A stretch of 64,000 nt of DNA from Nitrospira sp. (GTDB taxonomy: Bacteria > Nitrospirota > Nitrospiria > Nitrospirales > Nitrospiraceae), in NCBI GenBank assembly GCA_022842445.1, contig JALHPO010000003.1, positions 248,001-312,000 of the forward strand. Direction: 5' to 3'. The first letter of the stretch is position 1. Every line of letters starts with the position of its first letter. The notes under the pieces were generated by a model. That model saw only the letters and a list, made by a program, of their open reading frames with translations. It was not told the DNA's origin and made no database searches. Positions 1 through 8,584 of the stretch are shown one piece after another. The translations under genes were made by a program, and so were the position numbers.

Positions 1-341
1 GTGATATAGGTATGCCCCGGGGGAGGAAACACGATTGCCCCCCCGAAGTCTCCATGAGTCCCGACCCCAGACTGATTGGTTGCCCTGATCGACCCGCCCA
101 TTAACGAGATTCCAAACGACGTCTGCACACCATCAAGTCGGCTGAGCGCTGCTGGATTATAGTGAATGGCTGAGGGATCGTCGGCCTGGGCCGCAAACGC
201 GTTTCCTTGGCCTGCGGCAGCCACTCCTTGAGGCTGAAACCGGAGGGCTTGCGCCCCCGCAAGCGAGGGGATGAGGGAAAACACGATGGCTAGCGTGACG
301 ATACCCGCGAGACATCTGCCGAACAGTTCAACCCTTGCCAT
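1..341 (-). CDS. FadL/OmpP1-family outer membrane protein, N-terminal part (cut by window edge)
   Basis: Reading leftwards from an ATG at 341, the minus strand is open to the window edge. It encodes a signal peptide (about residues 1-30, ending in SLAGAQA) followed by a glycine/alanine-rich stretch with GNAFAAQADDPSAIHYNPAAL-type residues, the N-terminal hallmark of FadL/OmpP1/TodX long-chain fatty acid or hydrocarbon channels, which are 14-stranded outer-membrane barrels. Only about 113 codons lie in the window; the rest is beyond base 1. The cargo cannot be told from this fragment. The gene is divergent from the luxR-type gene that starts at 523. Confidence 0.75.
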   Translation of the reverse strand, partial: MARVELFGRCLAGIVTLAIVFSLIPSLAGAQALRFQPQGVAAAGQGNAFAAQADDPSAIHYNPAALSRLDGVQTSFGISLMGGSIRATNQSGVGTHGDFGGAIVFPPPGHTYI

Positions 342-510
342 GAGGACGACTCAATTCACACCTGGCTTCCATGGGATAGTAGCGTCTTCAAGAATAGTGC
401 CTTACACCCTGGATTCATATAGATCCATTAGGACCCATTCGGTAGGTCCATATGTCCCCTCTCGTTTTTCACATATTGCGTATGCTAACCTCAACCTTAT
501 ACGTCCATTA

Positions 511-522
511 GGAGGAGCCTCC
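511..522 (+). promoter_or_regulatory. Shine-Dalgarno inside a near-palindrome abutting the luxR start
   Basis: GGAGGAGCCTCC directly precedes the ATG at 523. The AGGAGG ribosome-binding site can pair with the CCTCC next to it, so a small hairpin could mask translation initiation. The same layout, GGAGGCGCCTCC then ATG, occurs before the universal stress protein at 16734. Any regulatory role is inference. Confidence 0.4.
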
Positions 523-1329
523 ATGGCACACACCCTGAAGAGACGCGCCTTCCCTAAACACATCTTTGAACAGCTTTCAAAGAATGACTGTCAAAGCTTC
601 ATTGAGGCAATCCATTACACCACAGAAGCGGAAACCACGAGCGATGTCAAGGATGCCCTCCTGCAGTTCCAGAATCTGTTCCCCTTTTCACGAGTGATCG
701 GCGGTCTTGCCCGATTGAACGCCAAAGGCGCCTTCGACGGATTTACGAACGTCATCAACGTGAGCTACCCCGAAGAGTGGATTCGCCTCTATTGGCAGAA
801 TGGCTACTTCGAGGTAGACCCGGTCTTTCGGACAGCGCTGCAACAACCAGGCTCGCAACATTGGCAGACAACGTATCAGAAGACCGGCTCTGACTCTGAA
901 AAACAACGCGAGTTTGTCGAAACAGCAAAAAAGTTTGGACTGGTTGATGGAATTACAACGGGATCTGCCGATCCCATGTGCGGAGTGGCAACGTTCTGCT
1001 CGTTTGCCTCAAACGACACGATAGATGCGACGCGATATCTGCCTCTCGTAGAATACTTCGGCTATCACGTCCACCTGGCGCTATTGCGCACCGCCCCTGC
1101 CAGCGCGCAATCCCTGGATAAGTGTGTCAGACAACTGACCTTACGGGAGTTGACCATTCTGAATTGGGTCAAGAATGGGAAAACGAATTGGGAAATCGCG
1201 ACAATTATGGGCATCACCGAACGGACGATACGATTCCATGTCGAAAGTATCTTCACAAAACTTGGGGTCACCTCACGATCCCAAGCCGTTGCCACCGCCA
1301 TTGAACATGGCCTCCCGAACGTCGTGTAA
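523..1329 (+). CDS. LuxR-family quorum-sensing transcriptional regulator
   Basis: Protein of 268 residues with two domains. An N-terminal autoinducer-binding domain (about 40-185) keeps the usual ligand-pocket residues (W86, Y90, D99, P100, W114, G143). A C-terminal GerE helix-turn-helix (about 203-265) carries LTLREL, EIATIMGITERTIRFHV and KLGVTSRSQA. I start it at the ATG at 523, which has AGGAGG just upstream, rather than at a longer in-frame start at 271 that would overlap the divergent FadL gene. It faces a LuxI-type synthase (1640-2383) across a 310-bp gap, so the pair is convergent. It most likely binds an acyl-homoserine lactone made by that neighbour and acts at the lux box at 2481-2508. 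Confidence 0.9.
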   Translation: MAHTLKRRAFPKHIFEQLSKNDCQSFIEAIHYTTEAETTSDVKDALLQFQNLFPFSRVIGGLARLNAKGAFDGFTNVINVSYPEEWIRLYWQNGYFEVDPVFRTALQQPGSQHWQTTYQKTGSDSEKQREFVETAKKFGLVDGITTGSADPMCGVATFCSFASNDTIDATRYLPLVEYFGYHVHLALLRTAPASAQSLDKCVRQLTLRELTILNWVKNGKTNWEIATIMGITERTIRFHVESIFTKLGVTSRSQAVATAIEHGLPNVV

Positions 1330-1639
1330 GCGCCTGACGTCAACACACCCGCCCGCTCAAGCGCTCGGTCAAGGGCCGTCGAACAGCTCAGGCTCCGAGC
1401 CGGTTACATAGCCCTTGCGAAGCCCAGGACGCCCCACTCCACAGGCAAGGGCGTAACGTACGAAGAGGCCGATCAGTACAGACCGGAATTGGCCTGAACC
1501 GCTCGCTTGGTTCACATGTGCGCGGACAAGTTCCTTGCCTCCATCAGTGCCGCGCATCGAGCTCCTGGGCGACACAAAAACAGCACCGGCAGGACGTTTT
1601 GAGCATCCTTCTCAAAGGCAAACACCACACTATCCGGCG
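1330..1639. other. Gap between convergent luxR and luxI; nothing recognised
   Basis: About 310 bp between two converging stop codons. I see no convincing gene, RNA or U-tailed hairpin. Short ORFs here have no ribosome-binding site and no recognisable product. Confidence 0.6.
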
Positions 1640-2383
1640 CTATCTGGATAGACCCGCATAACCACTCGTGCCTACCAAGCTTTCCACTGAATCCAGTCGA
1701 CCCACCTTGTTGAACGTCGCGTTTCGCCCTGCTATGACTGCACCGTCTACCGTCGTAATAGTGGAGATCCACTTCAAAAAATCAGGACGCTGTGTGGCAT
1801 TCCGTTCATCAAACTTCTCCATGTCATACAATGCCGCTACAGCGCTCGCTCCAGCCGGTGGAAGCTTGACAACGGGGCCGATCGGTTCACAAGGGAAGCC
1901 CAGCATACGAAGTGCCCGCAGAAACCTATGTTCAACTTCGAGATAGTAATAGCGAATCTCATTTTCCACCGCCCATTGATAAATCCCCTTCAACACCGCC
2001 AGCATCGTTCGCGTCGATAACTTGGCATCACGAATATCAGGGTCAACGGCAAGCCTGGTAATCTCCGCTGTGTCTGGTGCTTTTCGTATCTTGTACTCAC
2101 TCGGCAACAGCGCCATAAAGTCCTTCTCCAGCATGAATGGTCCCGACGAAGGCAGAAGTCGAGCCATTCCCAGCAATGTCCCATCATTGTGAAAAGCCCC
2201 GACCGTGCAACCCCACAGATCATAGATATCGACTTCTTCGCGGTCTACTGAAGCGGGAACCCAGTGTAGCGATTCCGCAAACACTTTGTGCCTAAATCGA
2301 TAGGATTGTTTGAGTTGAGTTCCTTGCAGAGTCGCCACCAGAAATTCGCCTTCTTGAAACTCAATGTGCTTCAAGTCACGCAT
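1640..2383 (-). CDS. LuxI-family acyl-homoserine lactone synthase
   Basis: Protein of 247 residues matching autoinducer synthases, which join an acyl group from acyl-ACP or acyl-CoA to S-adenosylmethionine to make an acyl-homoserine lactone. The invariant residues are visible: R31, F35 and W41 in RFRHKVFAESLHW, D52 and D55 in VDIYD, R75 in MARLLP, and E107/R110 in AEITRLAVD. It is longer than typical LuxI (about 190-220), with a C-terminal extension of some 30 residues. A strong AAGGAGGAG site precedes the ATG. A perfect 28-bp palindrome of lux-box type lies about 100 bp upstream, which suggests autoinduction through the LuxR protein encoded at 523-1329. The acyl chain cannot be predicted from sequence alone. 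Confidence 0.92.
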   Translation of the reverse strand: MRDLKHIEFQEGEFLVATLQGTQLKQSYRFRHKVFAESLHWVPASVDREEVDIYDLWGCTVGAFHNDGTLLGMARLLPSSGPFMLEKDFMALLPSEYKIRKAPDTAEITRLAVDPDIRDAKLSTRTMLAVLKGIYQWAVENEIRYYYLEVEHRFLRALRMLGFPCEPIGPVVKLPPAGASAVAALYDMEKFDERNATQRPDFLKWISTITTVDGAVIAGRNATFNKVGRLDSVESLVGTSGYAGLSR

Positions 2384-2480
2384 CGGACTCCTCCTTTTTG
2401 TAGAACGGCAACCTCACCTCAACAGTCGGATGTGGCGCTCGCTCATAGGTTGCCTGGTGATTCTCAAAATTCCGCCCGTC

Positions 2481-2508
2481 CGTCACCTGGCGGATCCGCC
2501 AGGTGACG
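2481..2508. promoter_or_regulatory. lux box: perfect 28-bp palindrome
   Basis: The core ACCTGGCGGATCCGCCAGGT (2485-2504) fits the lux/las-box pattern ACCTG-N10-CAGGT, and the symmetry runs four more bases on each side. It lies about 101 bp upstream of the luxI-type start (2383, minus) and about 93 bp upstream of the histidine kinase start (2598, plus). A LuxR dimer bound here could therefore control both divergent units. Confidence 0.85.
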
Positions 2509-2597
2509 CAGAACGTGACAATTCGGTATGAGCTTGTCTGTCGTGGCAACGTATCCAGACAACAACACAACAGGCTCTTAAGGGAGGTTTGCACATC

Positions 2598-3407
2598 ATG
2601 TCGGACGGCAGGAAAGGATTCCGCATTCTGGACGGGTTTCGGCATTCCGCACTCGATAGGCGTGCGAATCACGCGCCGAGTCCTTCACGGCGCACGGAAG
2701 GCTCATCCGCTCACCGTGGAAACCCGAAGATGGAAGATCTGATGGATACACTCCGGACGATGGAGCAGCGCTTGTCAGCGCTGCTGGAAGACCGCACCCA
2801 TATCGGACGTGATCTTCACGACTGCATCCTCCAATCGCTCTACGCAATCGGCTTGAATATCGAGGCCGAGTGGCGGGGACACCGCCACGCCACTCCGGAA
2901 TCGGAACAGACTCACGCCCACACCATTGAGCAGATCAATCGGCTCATTCACGACATACGCCAGATGATTCACGGGCTCGACGAGGGTGTTGTGCAGGAAT
3001 TCGATCTGGAGACAGAACTCCAAACGTTGAAATCGGTCTACGATCAGATTGGCCACGTGCGGATCCGTTTGGATCTTCACCCCGCTGCCATTGAGGTTCT
3101 GACCAAGGAAGAAGAACGGGAGATGCTAAGCATTGCGCGGGAGGGCCTTAGCAACTGTGTCCGTCATGCCAGGGCTACCCATGCCACGATCTCGATCTGC
3201 AGGCGCGGCGACAGAATCCGTCTGCAGATCAGCGACGACGGACGGGGGTTCGCTACGGGAGATGGCCGGCCGCAGGGCTACGGCCTTGCCAACATGACCG
3301 CCCGCGCAAAAAAGATCGGCGGAACATTGCGCATTCAATCCGAGGAAGGCCGAGGCACCGATATCATTGCGGAATTCTCGTTGGAGCCCATTCTGACACC
3401 TGTATGA
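2598..3407 (+). CDS. Soluble NarL-type sensor histidine kinase
   Basis: Protein of 269 residues. After a poorly conserved N-terminus of about 45 residues comes a HisKA_3 dimerisation domain with phospho-acceptor H74 in RDLHDCILQSLYAIGLNIE, then a HATPase_c domain with the N box (REGLSNCVRHA), G1 (DDGRGF) and G2 (GYGLANM). There is no membrane segment or recognisable sensor domain, so it is probably cytoplasmic and senses through its N-terminus or a partner. The ATG at 2598 is preferred over an upstream TTG because AGGGAGG at 2581-2587 is correctly spaced. Its stop overlaps the start of the response regulator (ATGA). It lies just downstream of the lux box. Confidence 0.9.
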   Translation: MSDGRKGFRILDGFRHSALDRRANHAPSPSRRTEGSSAHRGNPKMEDLMDTLRTMEQRLSALLEDRTHIGRDLHDCILQSLYAIGLNIEAEWRGHRHATPESEQTHAHTIEQINRLIHDIRQMIHGLDEGVVQEFDLETELQTLKSVYDQIGHVRIRLDLHPAAIEVLTKEEEREMLSIAREGLSNCVRHARATHATISICRRGDRIRLQISDDGRGFATGDGRPQGYGLANMTARAKKIGGTLRIQSEEGRGTDIIAEFSLEPILTPV

Positions 3408-4087
3408 AACGCCCCACTCGCATTGTAGTTCTTGACGATCACGAACTTGTCCGGAAGGGGCTCCGTACCTTCCTCGATCGTGAACCGGACCTCCTGGTGG
3501 TGGGGGAAGCGGGAACCTTGGCTGATGCACTGCCACTCGTGGCGCGTCTTCATCCTCATCTGATGCTGCTCGACATGAAGTTACCCGATGTCTCCGGTAT
3601 AGAATCCTGCCGGCGGCTTCTTGCTGCCTCGCCCAACCTACGAGTCCTGGTCCTGACCGGTCATGCTGAGGCCACCACCGTTGCCGCGGCCATCAAAAGC
3701 GGCGCCCATGGCTACATTCTGAAAGACGTGAAGCTAGACGATCTCGCTCAGGCCATTCGAACAGTTGCAGCAGGCCGCGGCTACCTCGATCCTCGCATTA
3801 CCCAGTATGCGTTACATTGGATTCGCACCGGAATATCCCAGGCATCCCCTCTTCAGGGACCGCGTGCGCTGTCGCCCCAGGAACGCCTGATTATGCCACT
3901 GCTGGCACAGGGCAAGACCAATAAGGAGATTGCCTCTCAGCTGAAGCTGAGTGACAAAACTGTCAAGAATTACCTCGTCAACATTTACACCAAGCTCAAC
4001 GTCAGCCGCCGCACGGAAGCCGTGGCCTGGTTTATGCGCGAATGTCCTTCCAGCGAAGCCGAAAATCCCATCAGCCCGTCTGCCTGA
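3404..4087 (+). CDS. NarL/FixJ-family response regulator
   Basis: Protein of 227 residues. An N-terminal receiver domain (about 1-125) has the acidic pair D11/D12, phospho-acceptor D57 in LLDMKLPDVSG, the switch threonine in VLTGHA and K in GYILKD. A C-terminal LuxR/GerE helix-turn-helix (about 150-212) carries LSPQERLIMPLLAQGKTNKEIASQL. It overlaps the kinase stop by four bases, so the two are translationally coupled and certainly a cognate pair. Its DNA targets are unknown. The position beside a lux box suggests the pair belongs to the quorum-sensing regulon. Confidence 0.92.
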   Translation: MKRPTRIVVLDDHELVRKGLRTFLDREPDLLVVGEAGTLADALPLVARLHPHLMLLDMKLPDVSGIESCRRLLAASPNLRVLVLTGHAEATTVAAAIKSGAHGYILKDVKLDDLAQAIRTVAAGRGYLDPRITQYALHWIRTGISQASPLQGPRALSPQERLIMPLLAQGKTNKEIASQLKLSDKTVKNYLVNIYTKLNVSRRTEAVAWFMRECPSSEAENPISPSA

Positions 4088-4347
4088 CGGCAATTCATAC
4101 CGCATCACGGTTTATTCAAAATATTTCCGGCTTCGAGTCGTGACCCACTGGACATTGATCTTGCCGATTCCAAACCGGAACCTCGAAGCCCCCCCAACAG
4201 ACACCGCCTCAGGCTCAACTTTATCCTGTGACTAAACCTGTGCTGATCCACAATGCCTGAGTGGTTTGTTGACGCTCTTACGACGGCCCACTAAAGCAGC
4301 CGACAGGGCAGGCTCAAGATTCATGGCAGACTGCCGAAAAAGGAGCG

Positions 4348-5076
4348 TTGAGTGCCCTGTCAACACACACGGCAGAACAACTCATGGCCTTATCGTCATC
4401 GCAGACGTCGCAGCCGACGCCGATTCTGCTGATCGAGCCTGAGAGAGGCCTTGCCCTCAAGGTGCAAGATCTGCTGCTCAACCTTTTTCACGAATCACTC
4501 GATCTTGGGGTAGCCCGTTCCTTACTGGAGGGCATGACCTACCTCTCTTCACGTCGAGTTCCCTTGATTCTTATCAGCCTGGCAGTATCCGACTACAAAT
4601 GGCTCGACGCTGTCCGCGCCTTGCACATGACCGCGCCGGACAGCGGGCTCATCGCCTACGGAGCCATTATCGATGAGACTGTCCGGCTCGACGCCATCCG
4701 CGCCGGAGCCCACGAAGTCCTTGCCATCACCGACACCTCGCCGGCTGTCTTCCGGCTGACAATCGAGTGCGCCATGATCCGAGCCGACCTGTGGAGAATC
4801 GGCACCAGATCGGCGCCGCCCGAACAACCAACTGCCGTCCCGCCGAAAATGCTGGAGCTGACGCATGCGTTGAACAACGCCATGACCTCCATCAATGGCT
4901 TCGCCGATATTCTTCTCGCACGACTCTCTGCAAACGACCCGGCACGTGCCTGCGCCGAACAGATCAAACTATCCGGGAAACGGGCCACGGCCCTGGTGCA
5001 AGAACTGAGAGCTCCCCGCGAGTCAGCACCTGTCTTACTGACAGGCGCCACGGACATCGCACCCCAGGCCGCATAG
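4348..5076 (+). CDS. Receiver-like protein with an isolated HisKA dimerisation helix
   Basis: Protein of up to 242 residues. An N-terminal receiver-like domain (about 22-150) begins PTPILLIEPERGLALKVQ. After a proline-rich linker comes a HisKA-like segment, MLELTHALNNAMTSINGFADILLARL, with a histidine where kinases carry the phospho-acceptor. The protein ends about 60 residues later with no HATPase domain. The acidic pair expected in a receiver is replaced (IEPE), and no clear phospho-acceptor aspartate is seen. It may be a dimerisation, phosphotransfer or dead adaptor protein. The start is uncertain: a TTG at 4348 sits very close to AAAAGGAG, and the ATG at 4384 has no ribosome-binding site. 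Confidence 0.7.
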   Translation: MSALSTHTAEQLMALSSSQTSQPTPILLIEPERGLALKVQDLLLNLFHESLDLGVARSLLEGMTYLSSRRVPLILISLAVSDYKWLDAVRALHMTAPDSGLIAYGAIIDETVRLDAIRAGAHEVLAITDTSPAVFRLTIECAMIRADLWRIGTRSAPPEQPTAVPPKMLELTHALNNAMTSINGFADILLARLSANDPARACAEQIKLSGKRATALVQELRAPRESAPVLLTGATDIAPQAA

Positions 5077-5216
5077 GCAGCTGCGATTCTCTCTTCAAAT
5101 TGACAGTCCTGCGAGCAGGAACTAGGATACGAGCGGGTATGCGCCGTTACGGGTCATGCCCCGTACATACGTTCATACCAACCCGCTTAAGTCGCATATC
5201 CTGTTCAGGGGGAATC

Positions 5217-5780
5217 ATGTCCGAACATCCGTCGCCGTCCACGCCCGCTTCCAAAGCCTTACAGCCATCCGGCAATGCCATCGAACGGACCTTCGAATAC
5301 GCAGTGTTCGCCAGCCGGTGGATTCAAGCCCCGCTGTATGGCGGGCTTATTGTTGCGGAGCTGCTCTATGCCTACAAGTTTTTGGTCGAGCTCTGGGAGA
5401 TGGTGCTCCATATCAATAAGATGGATGAAACCGTCTTCATGCTGGGCGTCTTGGGGTTGATCGATGTTACGATGGTGGCGAATCTGCTGACCATGGTCAT
5501 CATCGGGGGCTATGCCACGTTCGTCAGCAAGCTGGACCTGGAACAGCATCCGGACCGGCCCGACTGGCTGACCCATGTCGATCCCGGCACGATCAAAATT
5601 AAGCTCGCGGCCTCGCTCATCGGCATCTCCAGCATTCATCTGCTTAAAGCGTTCGTGGATGTGGCAAACGAGAACCCCGAGCACATCAAGTGGAAGATCT
5701 TCATCCACATGACGTTCCTCGCGTCCGCCATTCTGCTGGCCTGGACCGACAAGATCATGCAAAAGGAGAAGAAGCACTGA
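5217..5780 (+). CDS. UPF0114 (YqhA-like) inner-membrane protein
   Basis: Protein of 187 residues with about four hydrophobic segments (about 33-55, 76-100, 125-145, 160-178). It has the family-typical run FEYAVFASRWIQAPLYGGL and the conserved loop with FVSKLDLEQHPDRPDWL. The UPF0114 family is widespread and has no settled biochemical role. The ATG at 5217 follows CAGGGGGAATC, a good ribosome-binding site; the longer in-frame ORF upstream is antisense noise. A heptad-repeat hairpin lies between this gene and the convergent HerA-like gene. Confidence 0.88.
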   Translation: MSEHPSPSTPASKALQPSGNAIERTFEYAVFASRWIQAPLYGGLIVAELLYAYKFLVELWEMVLHINKMDETVFMLGVLGLIDVTMVANLLTMVIIGGYATFVSKLDLEQHPDRPDWLTHVDPGTIKIKLAASLIGISSIHLLKAFVDVANENPEHIKWKIFIHMTFLASAILLAWTDKIMQKEKKH

Positions 5781-5848
5781 CGCGGCGTCTCTCGTGAACC
5801 CTATTTCGCTTCTCGTAAACGACGCTTCACGAACGACGAGCGACGCGG
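5781..5848. repeat. Heptad-periodic inverted repeat, copy 1 (between convergent genes)
   Basis: The 68-bp gap between two convergent stops is filled by CGTCG/CGTGA words recurring every seven bases. Read on the minus strand the units run CGCGTCG, CTCGTCG, TTCGTGA, AGCGTCG, TTTACGA. The left arm (CGCGGCGTCTCTCGTGAA) is roughly complementary to the right arm, giving an imperfect hairpin. It may act as a two-way terminator, and it belongs to a family of five copies in this window. Confidence 0.7.
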
Positions 5849-5849
5849 A

Positions 5850-8372
5850 TCACTGCCACGCCTGAGTAAGCTGCCCCGCAGCATCCCGCCAGTGAGGAGT
5901 CCAGACAAGAGCCACGAGTTTGACGGCAATGTTGGCCTTGGTAGGTTTAATTGAAATGGTTTCGAGCTTTTCATTCAACGGGTCGGTTGCCGCCGACAGT
6001 GCGTCGCTCTCCGACTTGAATTGCGCTTCGAGATCGGCCAACTGCTGTTGGAGCGCCGCCACATTTTCTTCCGCCGCCCCGACATCTTGAGATTCCTTCA
6101 TCACCCGTCCTGCGCTCCGAACCGCTGTCGTGGCGCGCCCGATGTTCGAGGCGCTGATTGTTTTCCGTCCCAGAAAGGCCCCGAGAATGGAGGCTCCGAC
6201 GGAAATCGCCGCCTGTACCTGGCTGGAACGCGATTCGGCCAGCTGTTTTTCTTTGGCCAGCCCCGCTCGTCTGATACGCTCTTGAAGCGTCGTCATCTTC
6301 GAGGCATATTTCTGGCGCAGGATCTCGGCACTCTTATCCCGCTGTTCGCGTCCGGTCTGCTGTAACCGCACGCGGAAATCCCGCTCGGACTCGTCCGGTG
6401 TGGAGACTTGCTTCGTGCTGGGGCTTCTGAACAAGTCCACCTTCTGCGTCCTAAACAACCAGCCGCCAAAATCCTTGTTCCAATCGGCATAGCTCTTGGC
6501 CTTGCCGGCGCTGGCCGGCAGCGCAAGAAACTGGGCTCCGTCTTCCGGATTCTGTTCCAGATCGGCCACCATCACATCCATCGCGGTCGACTGATCCCAG
6601 TCGACAGCCACAGGACCGTCCGCAATCGACGCCAAGACCGTGACATCCTGTGTGCTATCAATCCCGCTCTTTGCATCGGAGAAACGAATCTGTGAGGCCC
6701 CCAACAACATCGGGGCATAGACCAATTCACTTCCCTCCGGCTTACTGCCACGTAGCGGCACGAAGTGTTGCGGCACATCCGGAGGCAACATCGGACGTGA
6801 AGTGTGAGGCGTGAGGCGTGAGGCGATTGGAGAGGATGCCGACATGTCTTTCCTCTCACCCCTTACGCCTGACGCCTGACCCCTCACGGAATCCATGAGT
6901 GTCTTGATCTGCGTCCTTGTCAAAGGACCGCGGAGATAGGACAAGCACCAGCGCGTCTCAAACACGACCGGTTCATCCTCATGCACATTGTTCATGAGGA
7001 AGATCCGATTGCCGAGGCCGGCCAGTGTTTGCTCCATGCGGCCGCGATCGAATCTCTTCCCGGCACTCGTCGACGCTCCTTCCAATCCCTCAAGCACCCG
7101 CGCCTTATCCCGCTCCGTCTGCAATCGTCCGATGAACCAGGTGCCGGTGTTGGCCAGACCCTTGTAGTCGAGATCGACGGGATTCTGTGTCGCAAGCACC
7201 ACACCCAAACCGAACGCGCGTGCCTGTTTGAGCAAGGTCATGAGCGGCAACTTCGAAGGCGGATTGGCCACCGGCGGGAAATATCCGAAGATCTCGTCCA
7301 TGTAAAGGAGCGCGCGCAGGCTGGTTGTGCCGGATTGCGCCCTCATCCACCCGACCATTTGACTGAGCAACAGCGTGACAAAGAACATCCGCTCCGCATC
7401 GTTGAGATGCGCGATGGAAAAGATCGCATGCCGCGGCTTTCCCGCCGGCGTATAGAGCAACGACTGGATGTCCAGCGCCTCTCCTTCCAACCAGGCCTGA
7501 AACCCTGGCGCGGCCAGGAGATTGTTCAGCTTCATTGCAAGGGCGAATCGATCTTTTGAGGGAAAGAACGAATCGACATCCATCACACCGATCTTCGAAA
7601 CTGGCGGCGATTGAATGGCTTGGATCAATGTTGCCAGATCAAGATCTTCTTCTTTCTTCCAGGTCTGATCGAGAATCGTGGACAGGAGAATGTGCTCGCG
7701 GCTTTGGATCGGATCGGCCTCGATCCCGAGTAAGCCAAGCAGACTCGTCACGGTCGTGCTGATACGTTCGCGTAGCAGCTCCGCATCTTCACGCACATCG
7801 ATGGCCGGTGCGGCAAACGATTTGAGAATAGAAACCGGCAACCCGGCATTGCTCCCGGGCGTGTAGATCACCACCTCCGCCGCATCCCGAAGCCGCTGAA
7901 TGCGGGCACCGTCCTGCTGCCACCCGGCAAGGCCTTTTGCCCACAGTTCAGCCTGCGCCTTGGCATAGTCGGCAGGAGCCAGCCCTTTCTTACGTGCGTC
8001 GTCTTCGTTGATCCAGGGCTGGAAGTCTTCGCCTTTGAGAGAGGGGAACGTGAGCATCAAATTGCCGAGATCACCCTTGGGGTCGATAATGATGGCGGGA
8101 ATGTTATCGATGGCCGCTTCTTCAAGTAGCGCGAGACAGAGACCGGTTTTTCCGCTCCCCGTCATCCCGACGCAGACCGCGTGGGTCACCAGATCTTTTG
8201 AATCATAGAGCAGCCACCCCGGCTTAGCCTGTTTCGCAGCCAGATCGTAGGGGCGCCCAAGGTAGAAGACTCCGAGTTTTTCGAAATCTTCCGCCGACCC
8301 GCCGACAGGGGGCGCCGCAGCGGCCTTCACTGGCTCTTTTGTCTTCGCAGTTTCTTTCTTCTTAGCGGGCAT
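5850..8372 (-). CDS. HerA-like DUF87-type ATPase
   Basis: Protein of 840 residues of the HerA/FtsK branch of P-loop ATPases. After a lysine/alanine-rich leader it has Walker A GMTGSGKTG (about 88-96) followed by IIDPKGDLGNL, Walker B LLYMDEIFG and the sensor-like motif VLATQNPVDLD. The C-terminal 200 residues are partly coiled-coil. Such proteins form hexameric motors; some process DNA ends and others move different substrates, so the job here is open. Near the middle, about 32 codons (SVRGQASGVRG to PHTSRPM) are encoded by an inserted heptad-repeat hairpin at 6795-6889 that keeps the reading frame. The neighbours give no functional hint. Confidence 0.85.
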   Translation of the reverse strand: MPAKKKETAKTKEPVKAAAAPPVGGSAEDFEKLGVFYLGRPYDLAAKQAKPGWLLYDSKDLVTHAVCVGMTGSGKTGLCLALLEEAAIDNIPAIIIDPKGDLGNLMLTFPSLKGEDFQPWINEDDARKKGLAPADYAKAQAELWAKGLAGWQQDGARIQRLRDAAEVVIYTPGSNAGLPVSILKSFAAPAIDVREDAELLRERISTTVTSLLGLLGIEADPIQSREHILLSTILDQTWKKEEDLDLATLIQAIQSPPVSKIGVMDVDSFFPSKDRFALAMKLNNLLAAPGFQAWLEGEALDIQSLLYTPAGKPRHAIFSIAHLNDAERMFFVTLLLSQMVGWMRAQSGTTSLRALLYMDEIFGYFPPVANPPSKLPLMTLLKQARAFGLGVVLATQNPVDLDYKGLANTGTWFIGRLQTERDKARVLEGLEGASTSAGKRFDRGRMEQTLAGLGNRIFLMNNVHEDEPVVFETRWCLSYLRGPLTRTQIKTLMDSVRGQASGVRGERKDMSASSPIASRLTPHTSRPMLPPDVPQHFVPLRGSKPEGSELVYAPMLLGASQIRFSDAKSGIDSTQDVTVLASIADGPVAVDWDQSTAMDVMVADLEQNPEDGAQFLALPASAGKAKSYADWNKDFGGWLFRTQKVDLFRSPSTKQVSTPDESERDFRVRLQQTGREQRDKSAEILRQKYASKMTTLQERIRRAGLAKEKQLAESRSSQVQAAISVGASILGAFLGRKTISASNIGRATTAVRSAGRVMKESQDVGAAEENVAALQQQLADLEAQFKSESDALSAATDPLNEKLETISIKPTKANIAVKLVALVWTPHWRDAAGQLTQAWQ
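6795..6889. repeat. Heptad-periodic inverted repeat, copy 2, inside the HerA-like gene
   Basis: Left arm on the plus strand: CGTGAAG, TGTGAGG, CGTGAGG, CGTGAGG. Right arm read on the minus strand: CCGTGAG, GGGTCAG, GCGTCAG, GCGTAAG, GGGTGAG. The arms are complementary and are separated by about 30 bp. This is the same type of element found between other genes in this window, yet here it lies within a reading frame and is translated without a stop. Confidence 0.85.
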
Positions 8373-8584
8373 CCTTCACCTCGACTTCGATTTCATCACA
8401 TTTCCATTCCAAAGGGAGCCGGCTGCCCGTTCTTTACTGCGCGCAACCTTCTCACCCACCCAACCCAGAGCGCGCCGAGACGCGCTCATTTCCCAGGTGA
8501 GCACCGCCCGCAATCCAACAATTCGATCATTCCCGCGTGCGCGGTGCGCGAGCAAGAAGAATGGGCAGTCGGTTCCCGCCCCGC

